The notes beneath the pieces were generated by a model. It was not told the DNA's origin, did no database searches, and saw nothing but the letters and a program-made list of their open reading frames with translations. This document shows, one piece after another, positions 26,207 to 33,600 of a stretch of 64,000 bases of DNA; position 1 is the stretch's first letter, and each line of letters opens with the position of its first letter. This stretch comes from DASQHW01 sp038238245. GTDB lineage: Bacteria; Actinomycetota; Acidimicrobiia; IMCC26256; PALSA-610. The position numbers and the translations under genes were made by a program. The stretch is taken from positions 1 through 64,000 of the forward strand of contig JBBRXX010000003.1 of the NCBI GenBank assembly GCA_038238245.1. Direction: 5' to 3'.

Positions 26207-26253
26207 GAACCTGCGTCATGAGGTGCCTCTCGACACCTCGCGGACGCAGGTTC
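26207..26253. terminator. Hairpin between convergent SDR and sigma factor genes
   Basis: An 11-bp outer stem (26207-26217 with 26243-26253) and a 6-bp inner stem (26220-26225 with 26234-26239) surround an 8-nt loop, separated by small bulges. Lying between two convergent stop codons, it is probably a bidirectional terminator. Confidence 0.6.
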
Positions 26254-26264
26254 GCCGGAAAACT

Positions 26265-27218
26265 TTAGACGGCTTCGAGCAGCTCGCGGGCGCCGACGTC
26301 CGCAGACGGGTGCCGCAGCTTCGACATGGCCCGGGCCTCGATCTGGCGGATCCGCTCGCGGGTGAGGCCGAAGTGCTCGGCCACTTCCTCGAGCGTGCGC
26401 TCGCCGCCGCCGTCGAGACCGAAGCGCAGGGTCAAGATCGTGCGCTCCCGCTCGTCGAGCACCGACAGGACCTTGGCCACCTCGTTCGGCAGCAGGCTCG
26501 TGGCGGCATGATCGAACGGCGCAACCGCATTGCGGTCCTCGACGAAGTCGCCGAGCTCGGCGTCGCCGTCGTCGCGTACCGGCTCGTCGAGCGAGACCGT
26601 GTCGACTGCATAGCGGAGCACCTCGACGACCTTCTCGAGCGGCAACTCGGCTTCTCGCGCCAGCTCGGCCAGCGTCGGCGTGCGGCCGAGCGTGCCTTCG
26701 AGCGACGCGCGCAGCTTGAGCAGCGCGGTGAGCATGTCGCCGGCGTGGACGGGAAGCCGGATCACCCGGGCCGAGTTCGCGATGCCGCGCTGGATCGCCT
26801 GACGGATCCACCACGTGGCGTAGGTCGAGAACTTGAAGCCCTTGCGCCAGTCGAACTTGTCGACCGCGTGGATGAGACCGAGATTGCCCTCCTGGACGAT
26901 GTCGAGGAGAGGGAGTCCCGAGCTCTGGTACTTCTTGGCGATCGACACGACCAGCCGCAGGTTCGAGTTCACGAACTGGCGGTGGCCCTCTTCACCTTGG
27001 CGGATCGCGCGACGAAGCTGGCGCCGTTGTGTGGGCGTCAGCTTCTTGGCGGTCTCGAGCTGCGCTCGCGCGGCAACGCCGCCTTCGATGGCTTGGGCGA
27101 GGCGGATCTCGTCGTCCTTGGTGAGGAGGTCATGACGACCGACGTCCTCGAGGTAGAGACGGACGAGATCCTCGTAGTCACGGTCTTCGCGACGTGGTTT
27201 CACGTGCTTTGCGGGCAT
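26265..27218 (-). CDS. RNA polymerase sigma-70 factor (group 1/2, SigA/SigB/HrdB type)
   Basis: This 317-residue sigma factor has region 1.2 DYEDLVRLYLEDVGRHDLLT and region 2 NLRLVVSIAKKYQSSGLPLL. These continue into LDIVQEGNLGLIHAVDKFDW, GFKFSTYATWWIRQAI and the -10 recognition helix. Region 3 is RVIRLPVH..., and region 4 is ERTILTLRFGLDGGGERTLEE with EVAEHFGLTRERIRQIEARA. It lacks the long N-terminal extension of a primary SigA, so it may be a group 2 sigma or a short principal factor. It would direct RNA polymerase to -10/-35 promoters. It is downstream of the repair gene with its own 277-bp leader. Confidence 0.9.
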   Translation of the reverse strand: MPAKHVKPRREDRDYEDLVRLYLEDVGRHDLLTKDDEIRLAQAIEGGVAARAQLETAKKLTPTQRRQLRRAIRQGEEGHRQFVNSNLRLVVSIAKKYQSSGLPLLDIVQEGNLGLIHAVDKFDWRKGFKFSTYATWWIRQAIQRGIANSARVIRLPVHAGDMLTALLKLRASLEGTLGRTPTLAELAREAELPLEKVVEVLRYAVDTVSLDEPVRDDGDAELGDFVEDRNAVAPFDHAATSLLPNEVAKVLSVLDERERTILTLRFGLDGGGERTLEEVAEHFGLTRERIRQIEARAMSKLRHPSADVGARELLEAV

Positions 27219-27495
27219 TGCTTCACTTTCAACGGCGGACGGTGGAACTGGCTGTGAGATCTCTTCGTACGATCAATATCGGCCGGACGGCCTCGAAGGG
27301 CGAGCACCCTTGGGAAACGCCGGCGCCCGGGGAGGTTGTTCCCCAAGGCTGAGGAAGTGCTGGGGGGGAAACGTCGGACGGGCAGCGGCCGGAGCCGGTC
27401 CCAGAGCGTAACGGATCCGAGCCCCGCTGTCGAGTTGGAATAATGGCTCTGACCAGGCCAAACGCGCCTTCACGAGCCGTTCACAACCCGGCCAA
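27219..27495. other. Noncoding gap between alkA-like gene and sigma factor
   Basis: These 277 bp precede the sigma factor on the minus strand and must hold its promoter. The only structure I see is a 7-bp inverted repeat CCTTGGG/CCCAAGG (27308-27314 with 27342-27348) enclosing a GC-rich inner stretch. It could terminate the upstream ada/alkA transcript. No clear -10/-35 pair or riboswitch was found. Confidence 0.4.
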
Positions 27496-28875
27496 TCAGT
27501 GCCTTGCCGACCCGTTGGACCATACGTGCATGGCGCCGTAGGCCCGCCAGGGACGCCATGCCTCGGCCCGCCGGCCGACGTCCTCACCGAGGGCTTTGCG
27601 CAGGCCGAGGTCACGGGCCGGGAACGCATCGCGTTCACCGCAACCCCGCATAGCCACGTACTGCGCGGTCCAGTCGCCGAACCCGGGGAGCGTGCGCAGC
27701 GCCTCGAGGGTCGGTCCGAGCCCGGCGCCGACCTCGAGATCGATCCGGCCCGACGCGATCGCACCGGCGAATCCGTTGACAGCTCCCGCCCGGGCGCCGG
27801 TCAGGCCCACCCCGCCGAGATCGGCCCGCGCCAGCCGGCGGGGCGACGGGAAGAGATGCGTCAGGCCCAGTGGCTCGATGCCGGGCACGGACCGCCCGTG
27901 CGCGGCGACGAGCCGTCCTGCCAGCCGCGTCGCGGCCGCCACGGAGACCTGCTGGCCGAGCACTGCCCGGACGCCGACCTCGAACGGGTCGATCGCGCCG
28001 GGCACGCGGAGCCCGGGCCGGGCGCGCACGAGCGGACGCAGCACGGCGTCGCGCGCGAGGACCGGGTCGATCGCCCGCGGGTCGGCGTCGAGGTCGAACA
28101 GCCGGCGCACGCCGCCGACGACATGGACGAGACCGTCGAACGCGGGCAGGTGGGCGCGGAGCCGGAGCGCGTTGCGGTCGGGTTCGTTCCATACCTCGAG
28201 CACGCCGGGCGCGCCCGCCACTTCGAGCGTGCGCCGGTAGACACCGGCGTCGACGTCGACTGCCTCGACCCCCGGGATCGCGCGCGGCGCCAGGAACGCG
28301 AGCAGCGCGTCCCACGCCAGCGGCGGGCGGTACGGCACGCGCAGCTCGAGACCGCCGTCGGTGACGCACCGGTCCGGCGCGCGGCGGCGAGCGCGCAACT
28401 CCAGCGGCGTGAAATGGAACACGTCCTTCATCACGCGGTTCATCTGCCGCACGCTGTTGAACCCGGCCGCGTCGCTGATGCGCGCGACCGGCAGATCGGT
28501 GTCGTCGAGCAACCGGCGCGCGAAGTGCGCGCGTCGCGACCGCGCCACCTCGGCCGGTGTCGCGCCCACGTGCGTGTCGAACAGCCGGCGCAAGTGGCGG
28601 GCGCTGACACCGAGGCGTGCCGCGAGGTCGTCCTCGGTGGCGCCGTCGAGCGCGCCGTCCGCGATGCTGCGCAGCGCACGGCATACGAGCTCGGGCGCAT
28701 CGACCCAGCCCGGATCCGGCTCCCGGTCGGGACGGCATCGCAGGCACGGCCGGAATCCGGCGGCCTCGGCCGCGGCCGCGTACGCATAGGGCCGGACATT
28801 GCGGCGCAGCGGGGTTCCCGGACAGCCGGCCCGGCAGTAGATCCCGGTCGTGACGACGGCGGTGAACTGGCTCAT
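27496..28875 (-). CDS. Ada-like methylphosphotriester/AraC regulator fused to AlkA DNA glycosylase
   Basis: The 459-residue protein begins MSQFTAVVTTGIYCRAGC. The Zn/methyl-acceptor cysteines of the Ada N-domain are present in GIYCRAGC and FRPCLRC. An AraC HTH follows (DLAARLGVSARHLRRLF and ISDAAGFNSVRQMNRVMK). From about residue 175 an AlkA N-domain and HhH-GPD glycosylase follow, with VRAVLGQQVSVAAATRLAGR, LTGARAGAVNGFAGAI and the catalytic Asp region FPARDLGLRKAL. The protein therefore senses methylated phosphotriesters and excises alkylated bases. The N-terminal helix found in most Ada proteins (CYRALxSRDxRFDG) is missing. It is divergent from ogt across a perfect inverted repeat. Confidence 0.85.
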   Translation of the reverse strand: MSQFTAVVTTGIYCRAGCPGTPLRRNVRPYAYAAAAEAAGFRPCLRCRPDREPDPGWVDAPELVCRALRSIADGALDGATEDDLAARLGVSARHLRRLFDTHVGATPAEVARSRRAHFARRLLDDTDLPVARISDAAGFNSVRQMNRVMKDVFHFTPLELRARRRAPDRCVTDGGLELRVPYRPPLAWDALLAFLAPRAIPGVEAVDVDAGVYRRTLEVAGAPGVLEVWNEPDRNALRLRAHLPAFDGLVHVVGGVRRLFDLDADPRAIDPVLARDAVLRPLVRARPGLRVPGAIDPFEVGVRAVLGQQVSVAAATRLAGRLVAAHGRSVPGIEPLGLTHLFPSPRRLARADLGGVGLTGARAGAVNGFAGAIASGRIDLEVGAGLGPTLEALRTLPGFGDWTAQYVAMRGCGERDAFPARDLGLRKALGEDVGRRAEAWRPWRAYGAMHVWSNGSARH

Positions 28876-28900
28876 CGGTTGCGTTCTAGCCCATCGCGAT

Positions 28901-28940
28901 AGACAGATCCGGACATCGAGCCGTGTGTCCGGATCTGTCT
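28901..28940. promoter_or_regulatory. Perfect 15-bp inverted repeat in the ada-alkA/ogt divergent promoter
   Basis: The arms AGACAGATCCGGACA (28901-28915) and their exact complement (28926-28940) are separated by 10 bp. The element lies 26 bp from either coding start (28875 and 28966), in the only space available for both promoters. Such symmetry suits a dimeric regulator or an alkylation-response operator. A transcribed hairpin is the alternative. Confidence 0.6.
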
Positions 28941-28965
28941 CGCACGTCTGACGTACAACAGCAGC

Positions 28966-29445
28966 ATGACCACCGAACTTGCAGTCGTGATGTTCCCCCT
29001 CGGGTCGTTCCGCGCGGTCGTCGAGGATGGCGTCGTGCGCGCCGCGACCTTCGACGCGACCCCACAGCAACCACGTCGAGACCGATGGGACGTCCACGTC
29101 GTACTGAGCGCGTACTTCGACGGCGATGTCGACGCCCTCGACAGCATTGCGGTCGAGCCCGATGGCGGCACCAGCTTCCAACGCGACGTGTGGAAGCACT
29201 TGCGCGAGGTTCCTGCCGGTTCGACGATCTCCTACGGAGAGCTGGCGCGCCGCGTCGGGCGGCCGAGCGCTTCGCGCGCCGTCGGTATGGCGAACGCGGC
29301 GAATCCGGTGACGTTGATCGTGCCGTGCCACCGCGTCGTGCGCAGCGGTGGCGCCCTCGGCGGCTACGCGTACGGCACCGACTACAAGCGCTGGCTGCTG
29401 GACCACGAGTCGAAACTGCTCGCGGTCTCGGCGCCGGTCGCGTAA
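28966..29445 (+). CDS. ogt: Methylated-DNA-[protein]-cysteine S-methyltransferase
   Basis: This 159-residue suicide DNA-repair protein has methyl-acceptor C121 in IVPCHRVVRSGGALGGYAYG. It also has the HTH recognition segment GRPSASRAVGMANAANP and the Arg finger TDYKRWLLDHE. It transfers methyl groups from O6-methylguanine to its own cysteine. It is divergent from the Ada/AlkA gene and probably co-induced by alkylation. There is no strong ribosome-binding site before ATG 28966. Confidence 0.92.
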   Translation: MTTELAVVMFPLGSFRAVVEDGVVRAATFDATPQQPRRDRWDVHVVLSAYFDGDVDALDSIAVEPDGGTSFQRDVWKHLREVPAGSTISYGELARRVGRPSASRAVGMANAANPVTLIVPCHRVVRSGGALGGYAYGTDYKRWLLDHESKLLAVSAPVA

Positions 29446-29452
29446 CCCCGGG

Positions 29453-30418
29453 TCACACCGCCGCCGGTCGGCGCGGCGACCGCAATCCTTCGAGGACGAC
29501 GGCTCGTTCCGGCTCGCGGAGTTGGGTGCCGGTCTCGAGGAACGCGGCGGCCACGATGTCGTTCACGTGTGATTCGCTCATGAAGTCCGCGGTGACGTGC
29601 GCGAGCACCTCTTCGCCGGGTTCCAGCACCAGGGTGCGAATGCCCTTGCGTTCGACGATTGCCAGCTCACGGAGAAGCTGCGATCGGGCGCGCTCGCGCA
29701 CCACACGCTCCAGCGAGTACCGCGGCAGCGTCGCGGTCGTCGACATCGGCGAGACCCCGATCACGAGATCGAGGTCGCAGTGGCGCAGCGCGTCGGCGTT
29801 GGTCGGTGACCCGATCCCGCCGTCGACGTATTGCTCGCCGTCGACGATGACCGGCGCGAAGTAGCCGGGCACTGCACACGATGCCGCGACGGCGGCGGTG
29901 AGCCCGTCGGCCGGAATGCGGCTACGGCCGAAGACGACGCGGTGACCACTCCGGCGGCGGCACGCGGGCACGAACAGCTTCTTGTCCGGCCACCCCGTAC
30001 CGAGGAAGTCGAGGTGCTCGCGAAGTGATCGATCTCCGTCCGCGAGGTGCATCACGAGCGCACGCATCGGATCGAACCGGTGCGGGTGCCGGATCGCGGA
30101 CCATACGGCGTGCGGATGCGGGACGCGCGGCAGGCGGAGGAACATGCGCATCGACACCGGATCGAAGTCCGGGTGTAACGCATCCGAGAGTGCCACGCCG
30201 TCGGGAGACAGTGCCGCGCCGACCGTCCAGGCTGCGAGATCGCTCGCGGGAACGTTCGACCGCAACAAGGCGCCGATGAGCGAGCCGGCGCTCGTTCCGA
30301 CGATGACCTCGGCGGTGCGGGCGTCCCACCCGAGGTCCTGTTCGAGCGCGGTCAGCGCACCTGCGTGATATGCCGCGCCGACGACGCCACCGGCGCCGAG
30401 CACGAGCCCAACCTTCAC
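29453..30418 (-). CDS. Patatin-like phospholipase
   Basis: This 321-residue hydrolase has oxyanion-hole loop LGAGGVVGAAYHAG, nucleophile S43 in VGTSAGS, and the dyad Asp in VDGGIGSPTN (about residue 200). This Ser-Asp dyad hydrolyses acyl esters of phospholipids or lysophospholipids. No signal peptide or membrane helix is evident, so it is likely cytoplasmic or a membrane-peripheral enzyme. It ends 8 bp from the convergent ogt stop and is 46 bp downstream of the class II aldolase-like gene on the same strand. Confidence 0.85.
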   Translation of the reverse strand: MKVGLVLGAGGVVGAAYHAGALTALEQDLGWDARTAEVIVGTSAGSLIGALLRSNVPASDLAAWTVGAALSPDGVALSDALHPDFDPVSMRMFLRLPRVPHPHAVWSAIRHPHRFDPMRALVMHLADGDRSLREHLDFLGTGWPDKKLFVPACRRRSGHRVVFGRSRIPADGLTAAVAASCAVPGYFAPVIVDGEQYVDGGIGSPTNADALRHCDLDLVIGVSPMSTTATLPRYSLERVVRERARSQLLRELAIVERKGIRTLVLEPGEEVLAHVTADFMSESHVNDIVAAAFLETGTQLREPERAVVLEGLRSPRRPAAV

Positions 30419-30464
30419 AGAGGTCCGACTTCCCTGACGCGCGTGGAATGAAACGCTTCTGACG

Positions 30465-31664
30465 TCACTCCATCGGCACTCGGGGCACGATCTCGGCGCC
30501 GACCCGCTCGAAGATCTCGTCGAGGCTGTGACCGGTGATCGTGAGCCCGTGGTTGCGCAATCCGACTACGGCGCGGGAGGGATCGGGCGCGGATCGCACG
30601 AGGTCGGCGACCGACGCCGCGAGTTGCAACGTTCCGCACGGATAATTGACGTCGGTCGAGACCGTGCCGTCGATCCACCCGTGCACATGGAGGATCGCAC
30701 CCACGTCCGGGTGCTCCCGATAGATCATCCAATGCTCGATCGCGTCGACGGAGACGCGCCGGGTCTTCACCTCGGGGGGCACCGAGAGCACCATCGTGTC
30801 GCGGTCGGGGTCGTAGCCCCGGACGAGCAGGATGTGCTCGCCGATCAGCCTGAGGTCGCTCTTGTCGACGCCGCTCGCGCTCATCCAGTACACGGGGCCG
30901 TCGGGGTCGGGGACGCCGTGCAGGTCGTCGCGCTGATAGCGAACGCTGACGTTGCCGTAGGACAGGCCCCCGATTCCGTAGAGCAGTTGCACGTGACGGA
31001 GGTCGCGCGGACCGAGGATGTCCTCGATGGGGAACGGCGCGGGCAACAAGTCCAGCGATTCGAGCGCGCGTCCGGCACCGAGCATCTGCGCGGTCTGCGC
31101 GTCACCGCCCCAGAGGTGCGCGGGCAGGTCGGTGACGAACTCGTTGGCGATGACCAGCTGCGACGACGCGAGCGGTTCCACACGCGTGAACACCCGCTCG
31201 AGCAGTTCCTCGTCCGCGAGACCCGGACCGACGCCGTACATCCCTTGCTCGAGGGTCACGAAGCGAACGGCCAACCCGTCCGGCGTGTCACTCACCATCA
31301 CGCACAAGTTCGCGAGGCCGCGCACCAGCAACGGGTACCCGGCGCGCAAGATGTCGTCGGGAGGTTCGGGCAGCTCTGCGATCGCGACCACGAACGTGGG
31401 CGCGGCCTTGCGCCGGTAGGGACGCGCCGCGATGGCGTCCATGGAGTGGAGCACCACATTGGTGTCGGCATCGGGCGCGTCGAGCTGCGTGTAACCGGCC
31501 GTTTGCATGATCCGTGCGAGGCCGGAGACGAAGCGATCGAGGGTGGGACTCTCGTGGAGATCGTTGCGTGCGAACGTACGCGCTTCGGTCCCGATCCGCG
31601 ACAGGATGGCGGCGGCAGCGAGGTCGGTCACCCATCCAGGGTGGCACTCGAGGGCGTGGGTCAC
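30465..31664 (-). CDS. Class II aldolase/adducin-domain protein with a distinct N-terminal domain
   Basis: The 399-residue protein has a C-terminal (about residues 225-399) aldolase/adducin domain, with HGWIDGTVS preceded by GAILHVH and GLRNHGLTITGHSLDEIFERV. These supply the zinc-binding His residues of L-fuculose-phosphate aldolase-type enzymes. The N-terminal 200 residues (ILSRIGTEARTFARND, GYPLLVRGLANLCVMVSDTP, FVTLEQGMYGVGP) match no domain I recognise and are acidic and mixed alpha/beta. The first zinc site (Glu/His before the domain) is not obvious, so activity is uncertain. The start GTG 31664 is 26 bp from the divergent RsmI fusion. Confidence 0.65.
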   Translation of the reverse strand: MTHALECHPGWVTDLAAAAILSRIGTEARTFARNDLHESPTLDRFVSGLARIMQTAGYTQLDAPDADTNVVLHSMDAIAARPYRRKAAPTFVVAIAELPEPPDDILRAGYPLLVRGLANLCVMVSDTPDGLAVRFVTLEQGMYGVGPGLADEELLERVFTRVEPLASSQLVIANEFVTDLPAHLWGGDAQTAQMLGAGRALESLDLLPAPFPIEDILGPRDLRHVQLLYGIGGLSYGNVSVRYQRDDLHGVPDPDGPVYWMSASGVDKSDLRLIGEHILLVRGYDPDRDTMVLSVPPEVKTRRVSVDAIEHWMIYREHPDVGAILHVHGWIDGTVSTDVNYPCGTLQLAASVADLVRSAPDPSRAVVGLRNHGLTITGHSLDEIFERVGAEIVPRVPME

Positions 31665-31690
31665 AAGCCGGGCGCCGGTAGCTTGCCATC

Positions 31691-32938
31691 GTGTCCGTGT
31701 CGTTCCGTTGCCGCGGCCATTCGGCCATCGCCGGCACGCACGGCAAGACGCTGGAGCTGACCCGGGATCCTCAAGTGACCCGGCGTGCCACGTGCGTGCT
31801 GGGTGTCGACAGCGACCATGACGATGCCGCGTTGCTCGCGTTGCGCGGCGCCGTGGAAGTCTCGCTCGCGTGTGGTTCGCTCACCGACACCTTCGAGGCG
31901 ACGGTGACGCCCTTCTTTCTCGGTGATGACTCGTTGGTGTTCCGGCGCGGGCCCGCGCTCCGGGGCCGTACGTTCGCATACGACTCGACCAAGATCGCGG
32001 CCGACATCGACCGCGAGCTCGTGCACGCGCTCACGGACCCGAACGCGGTGCTCGACGTCACTGTGCGCGAGCTCGGCCGCGGCGACCGCCGCGGCGTGTT
32101 GCTCATCGTCGCCGTGCCGATCGGCAACGACGACGATCTGTCGCCACGCGCGCGCCGGGTGCTCGAATCGGTGGACATCGTGCTCGCGGAGGACACGCGC
32201 CGGTTCCGCGATCTCGCACAGCGAGCCGGCCTGCACCTGCGGGGCTCGGTGGTCAGCTATCACGATCAAAACGAAGCCGCGCGCAGCGCGGACGCGCTCG
32301 AGCGTATGAACGACGGCGCGCGCATCGCGTTGGTCAGCGACGCGGGCACTCCGCTGTTCAGTGATCCCGGCTATGTCGTCGTGCGCGGCGCGCTCGATGC
32401 AGGGATCGACGTCACTCCCGTCCCGGGACCGTCGTCGCTACTCGCGGTCCTGAGCGCATCCGGACTCGCGATCGACCGGTTCACCTACGTCGGCTTCCTG
32501 CCCCGGCGCTCGGCGGCCCGCCAGGCGGAGTTGCGCCGGTTGACCGACCGGCGCGAGACGTTTGTGTTGCACGAGTCGCCGCACCGGGTCAGCGCGCTGT
32601 TCGCCGACCTCGCGATCGTGTGTCCGGACTGGCAGGTGTGCGCAGGACGCGAGGTCACGAAGGTGTTCGAGGAGTTCCGGCGCGGGACCGCGCGTGAGCT
32701 GGCCGGGGCCGTCGCCGACGAAGACCCGCGCGGTGAGTTCACCTTGGCCGTCGCGCCGCCCTCGGGCGCCGCGAGAGCCGTCGACGCGGACTCCGACGCC
32801 CAGCTCGATCGGTTGGTGCGTGCCTTGCTCGCGCAGGGCGTGACCGCCAAGACGCTCGCTCACGCGCTGGGCGACCTCCCGGGTGTGAGTCGCAAGGAGG
32901 CGTACGCCCGCGTGCTGGCGATCGCGGACGAGCAATGA
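31691..32938 (+). CDS. rsmI: DUF371-RsmI fusion: 16S rRNA (cytidine1402-2'-O)-methyltransferase
   Basis: From residue 134 to the end the 415-residue protein is a full RsmI/YraL. It has IVAVPIGNDDDLSPRARRVL, VLAEDTRRF, LVSDAGTPLFSDPGYVVVR, VPGPSSLLAVLSASGL, FVLHESPHRV and GREVTKVFEEF. RsmI 2'-O-methylates C1402 in helix 44 of 16S rRNA using SAM. The first 130 residues are extra: CRGHSAIAGTHGKTLELTRD, RRATCVLGVDSDHDD and AADIDRELVHALTDPNAVLDV match the DUF371 pattern known mainly from archaea. A start at RsmI alone would leave no good initiation site (no Met/Val after a Shine-Dalgarno), supporting one fused product. Its stop overlaps the KamB-like gene. Confidence 0.85.
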   Translation: MSVSFRCRGHSAIAGTHGKTLELTRDPQVTRRATCVLGVDSDHDDAALLALRGAVEVSLACGSLTDTFEATVTPFFLGDDSLVFRRGPALRGRTFAYDSTKIAADIDRELVHALTDPNAVLDVTVRELGRGDRRGVLLIVAVPIGNDDDLSPRARRVLESVDIVLAEDTRRFRDLAQRAGLHLRGSVVSYHDQNEAARSADALERMNDGARIALVSDAGTPLFSDPGYVVVRGALDAGIDVTPVPGPSSLLAVLSASGLAIDRFTYVGFLPRRSAARQAELRRLTDRRETFVLHESPHRVSALFADLAIVCPDWQVCAGREVTKVFEEFRRGTARELAGAVADEDPRGEFTLAVAPPSGAARAVDADSDAQLDRLVRALLAQGVTAKTLAHALGDLPGVSRKEAYARVLAIADEQ

Positions 32939-33600
32939 CGCTCACGCGTGTCGTCGGCAAGGGCCGGACCGCCGAGATGAAGCCGGACGAATTGTCCGCG
33001 CTGCGCGGCGCGGCGATGCGCACGATCGTCGATGCGGGCACGGGCGACGGGCGATACCCGTACGCGTTGGCATCGGCCCACTCCGACTGGCTCGTCGTCG
33101 GTCTCGACGCGCTCGACGAACCGATGGGCGAGATGGCGCACAAGGCATTGCGCAAACCGGCCAAGGGCGGGCGCGCCAACGTCTTGTATCTGCGCGCTGC
33201 AGTCGAGGCGTTACCCGACGAGTTGCTCGGCATCGCCGACGAGGTGCATGTGCTCCTCCCGTGGGGCCGGCTCCTCGAGGGCATCGTGCTCGCGCGCGAC
33301 GACGTGGTGCAGGGACTCGCGGCGCTGGGCCGTCCCGGTGCACACGTCGACATCACGTTGAACGGCGAGATCTGGGAGGAGTCGACGCCGACCCGCTACG
33401 AGCATCTCCCGGTGCCGACGCCCGGGTATATCGCCGAGGTCGTCACCCCGGGGTTCGCGCGCGCGGGCATACACCTTGCACCGGCGCGCTATCTGCCGGC
33501 TGACGAAGCAAAGGCTGTGGCGACGACATGGGCGCGAAGGCTCGGGCACGGGCGCGCGCACCCACGTTTCGTCCAGTTCGAGGGAACAAAGAAGGCGTGA
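32935..33600 (+). CDS. KamB/NpmA-type 16S rRNA (adenine1408-N1)-methyltransferase
   Basis: This 221-residue SAM methyltransferase aligns by eye over its whole length with NpmA/KamB. It has GTGDGR at residues 35-40, KPAKGGRANVLYLRAAVEAL (NpmA KPSKGG..NVV....AAESL), LLPWGRLLEGIV and TTWARRLGHGR. The two tryptophans that sandwich the flipped A1408 are present at W110 and W199 (W107 and W197 in NpmA). The family confers resistance to kanamycin, apramycin and other aminoglycosides by methylating N1 of A1408 in helix 44. The ATG overlaps the rsmI stop by 4 bp (ATGA) and its own stop overlaps the cyclase start (GTGA). No aminoglycoside biosynthetic genes are nearby. Confidence 0.85.
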   Translation: MTLTRVVGKGRTAEMKPDELSALRGAAMRTIVDAGTGDGRYPYALASAHSDWLVVGLDALDEPMGEMAHKALRKPAKGGRANVLYLRAAVEALPDELLGIADEVHVLLPWGRLLEGIVLARDDVVQGLAALGRPGAHVDITLNGEIWEESTPTRYEHLPVPTPGYIAEVVTPGFARAGIHLAPARYLPADEAKAVATTWARRLGHGRAHPRFVQFEGTKKA

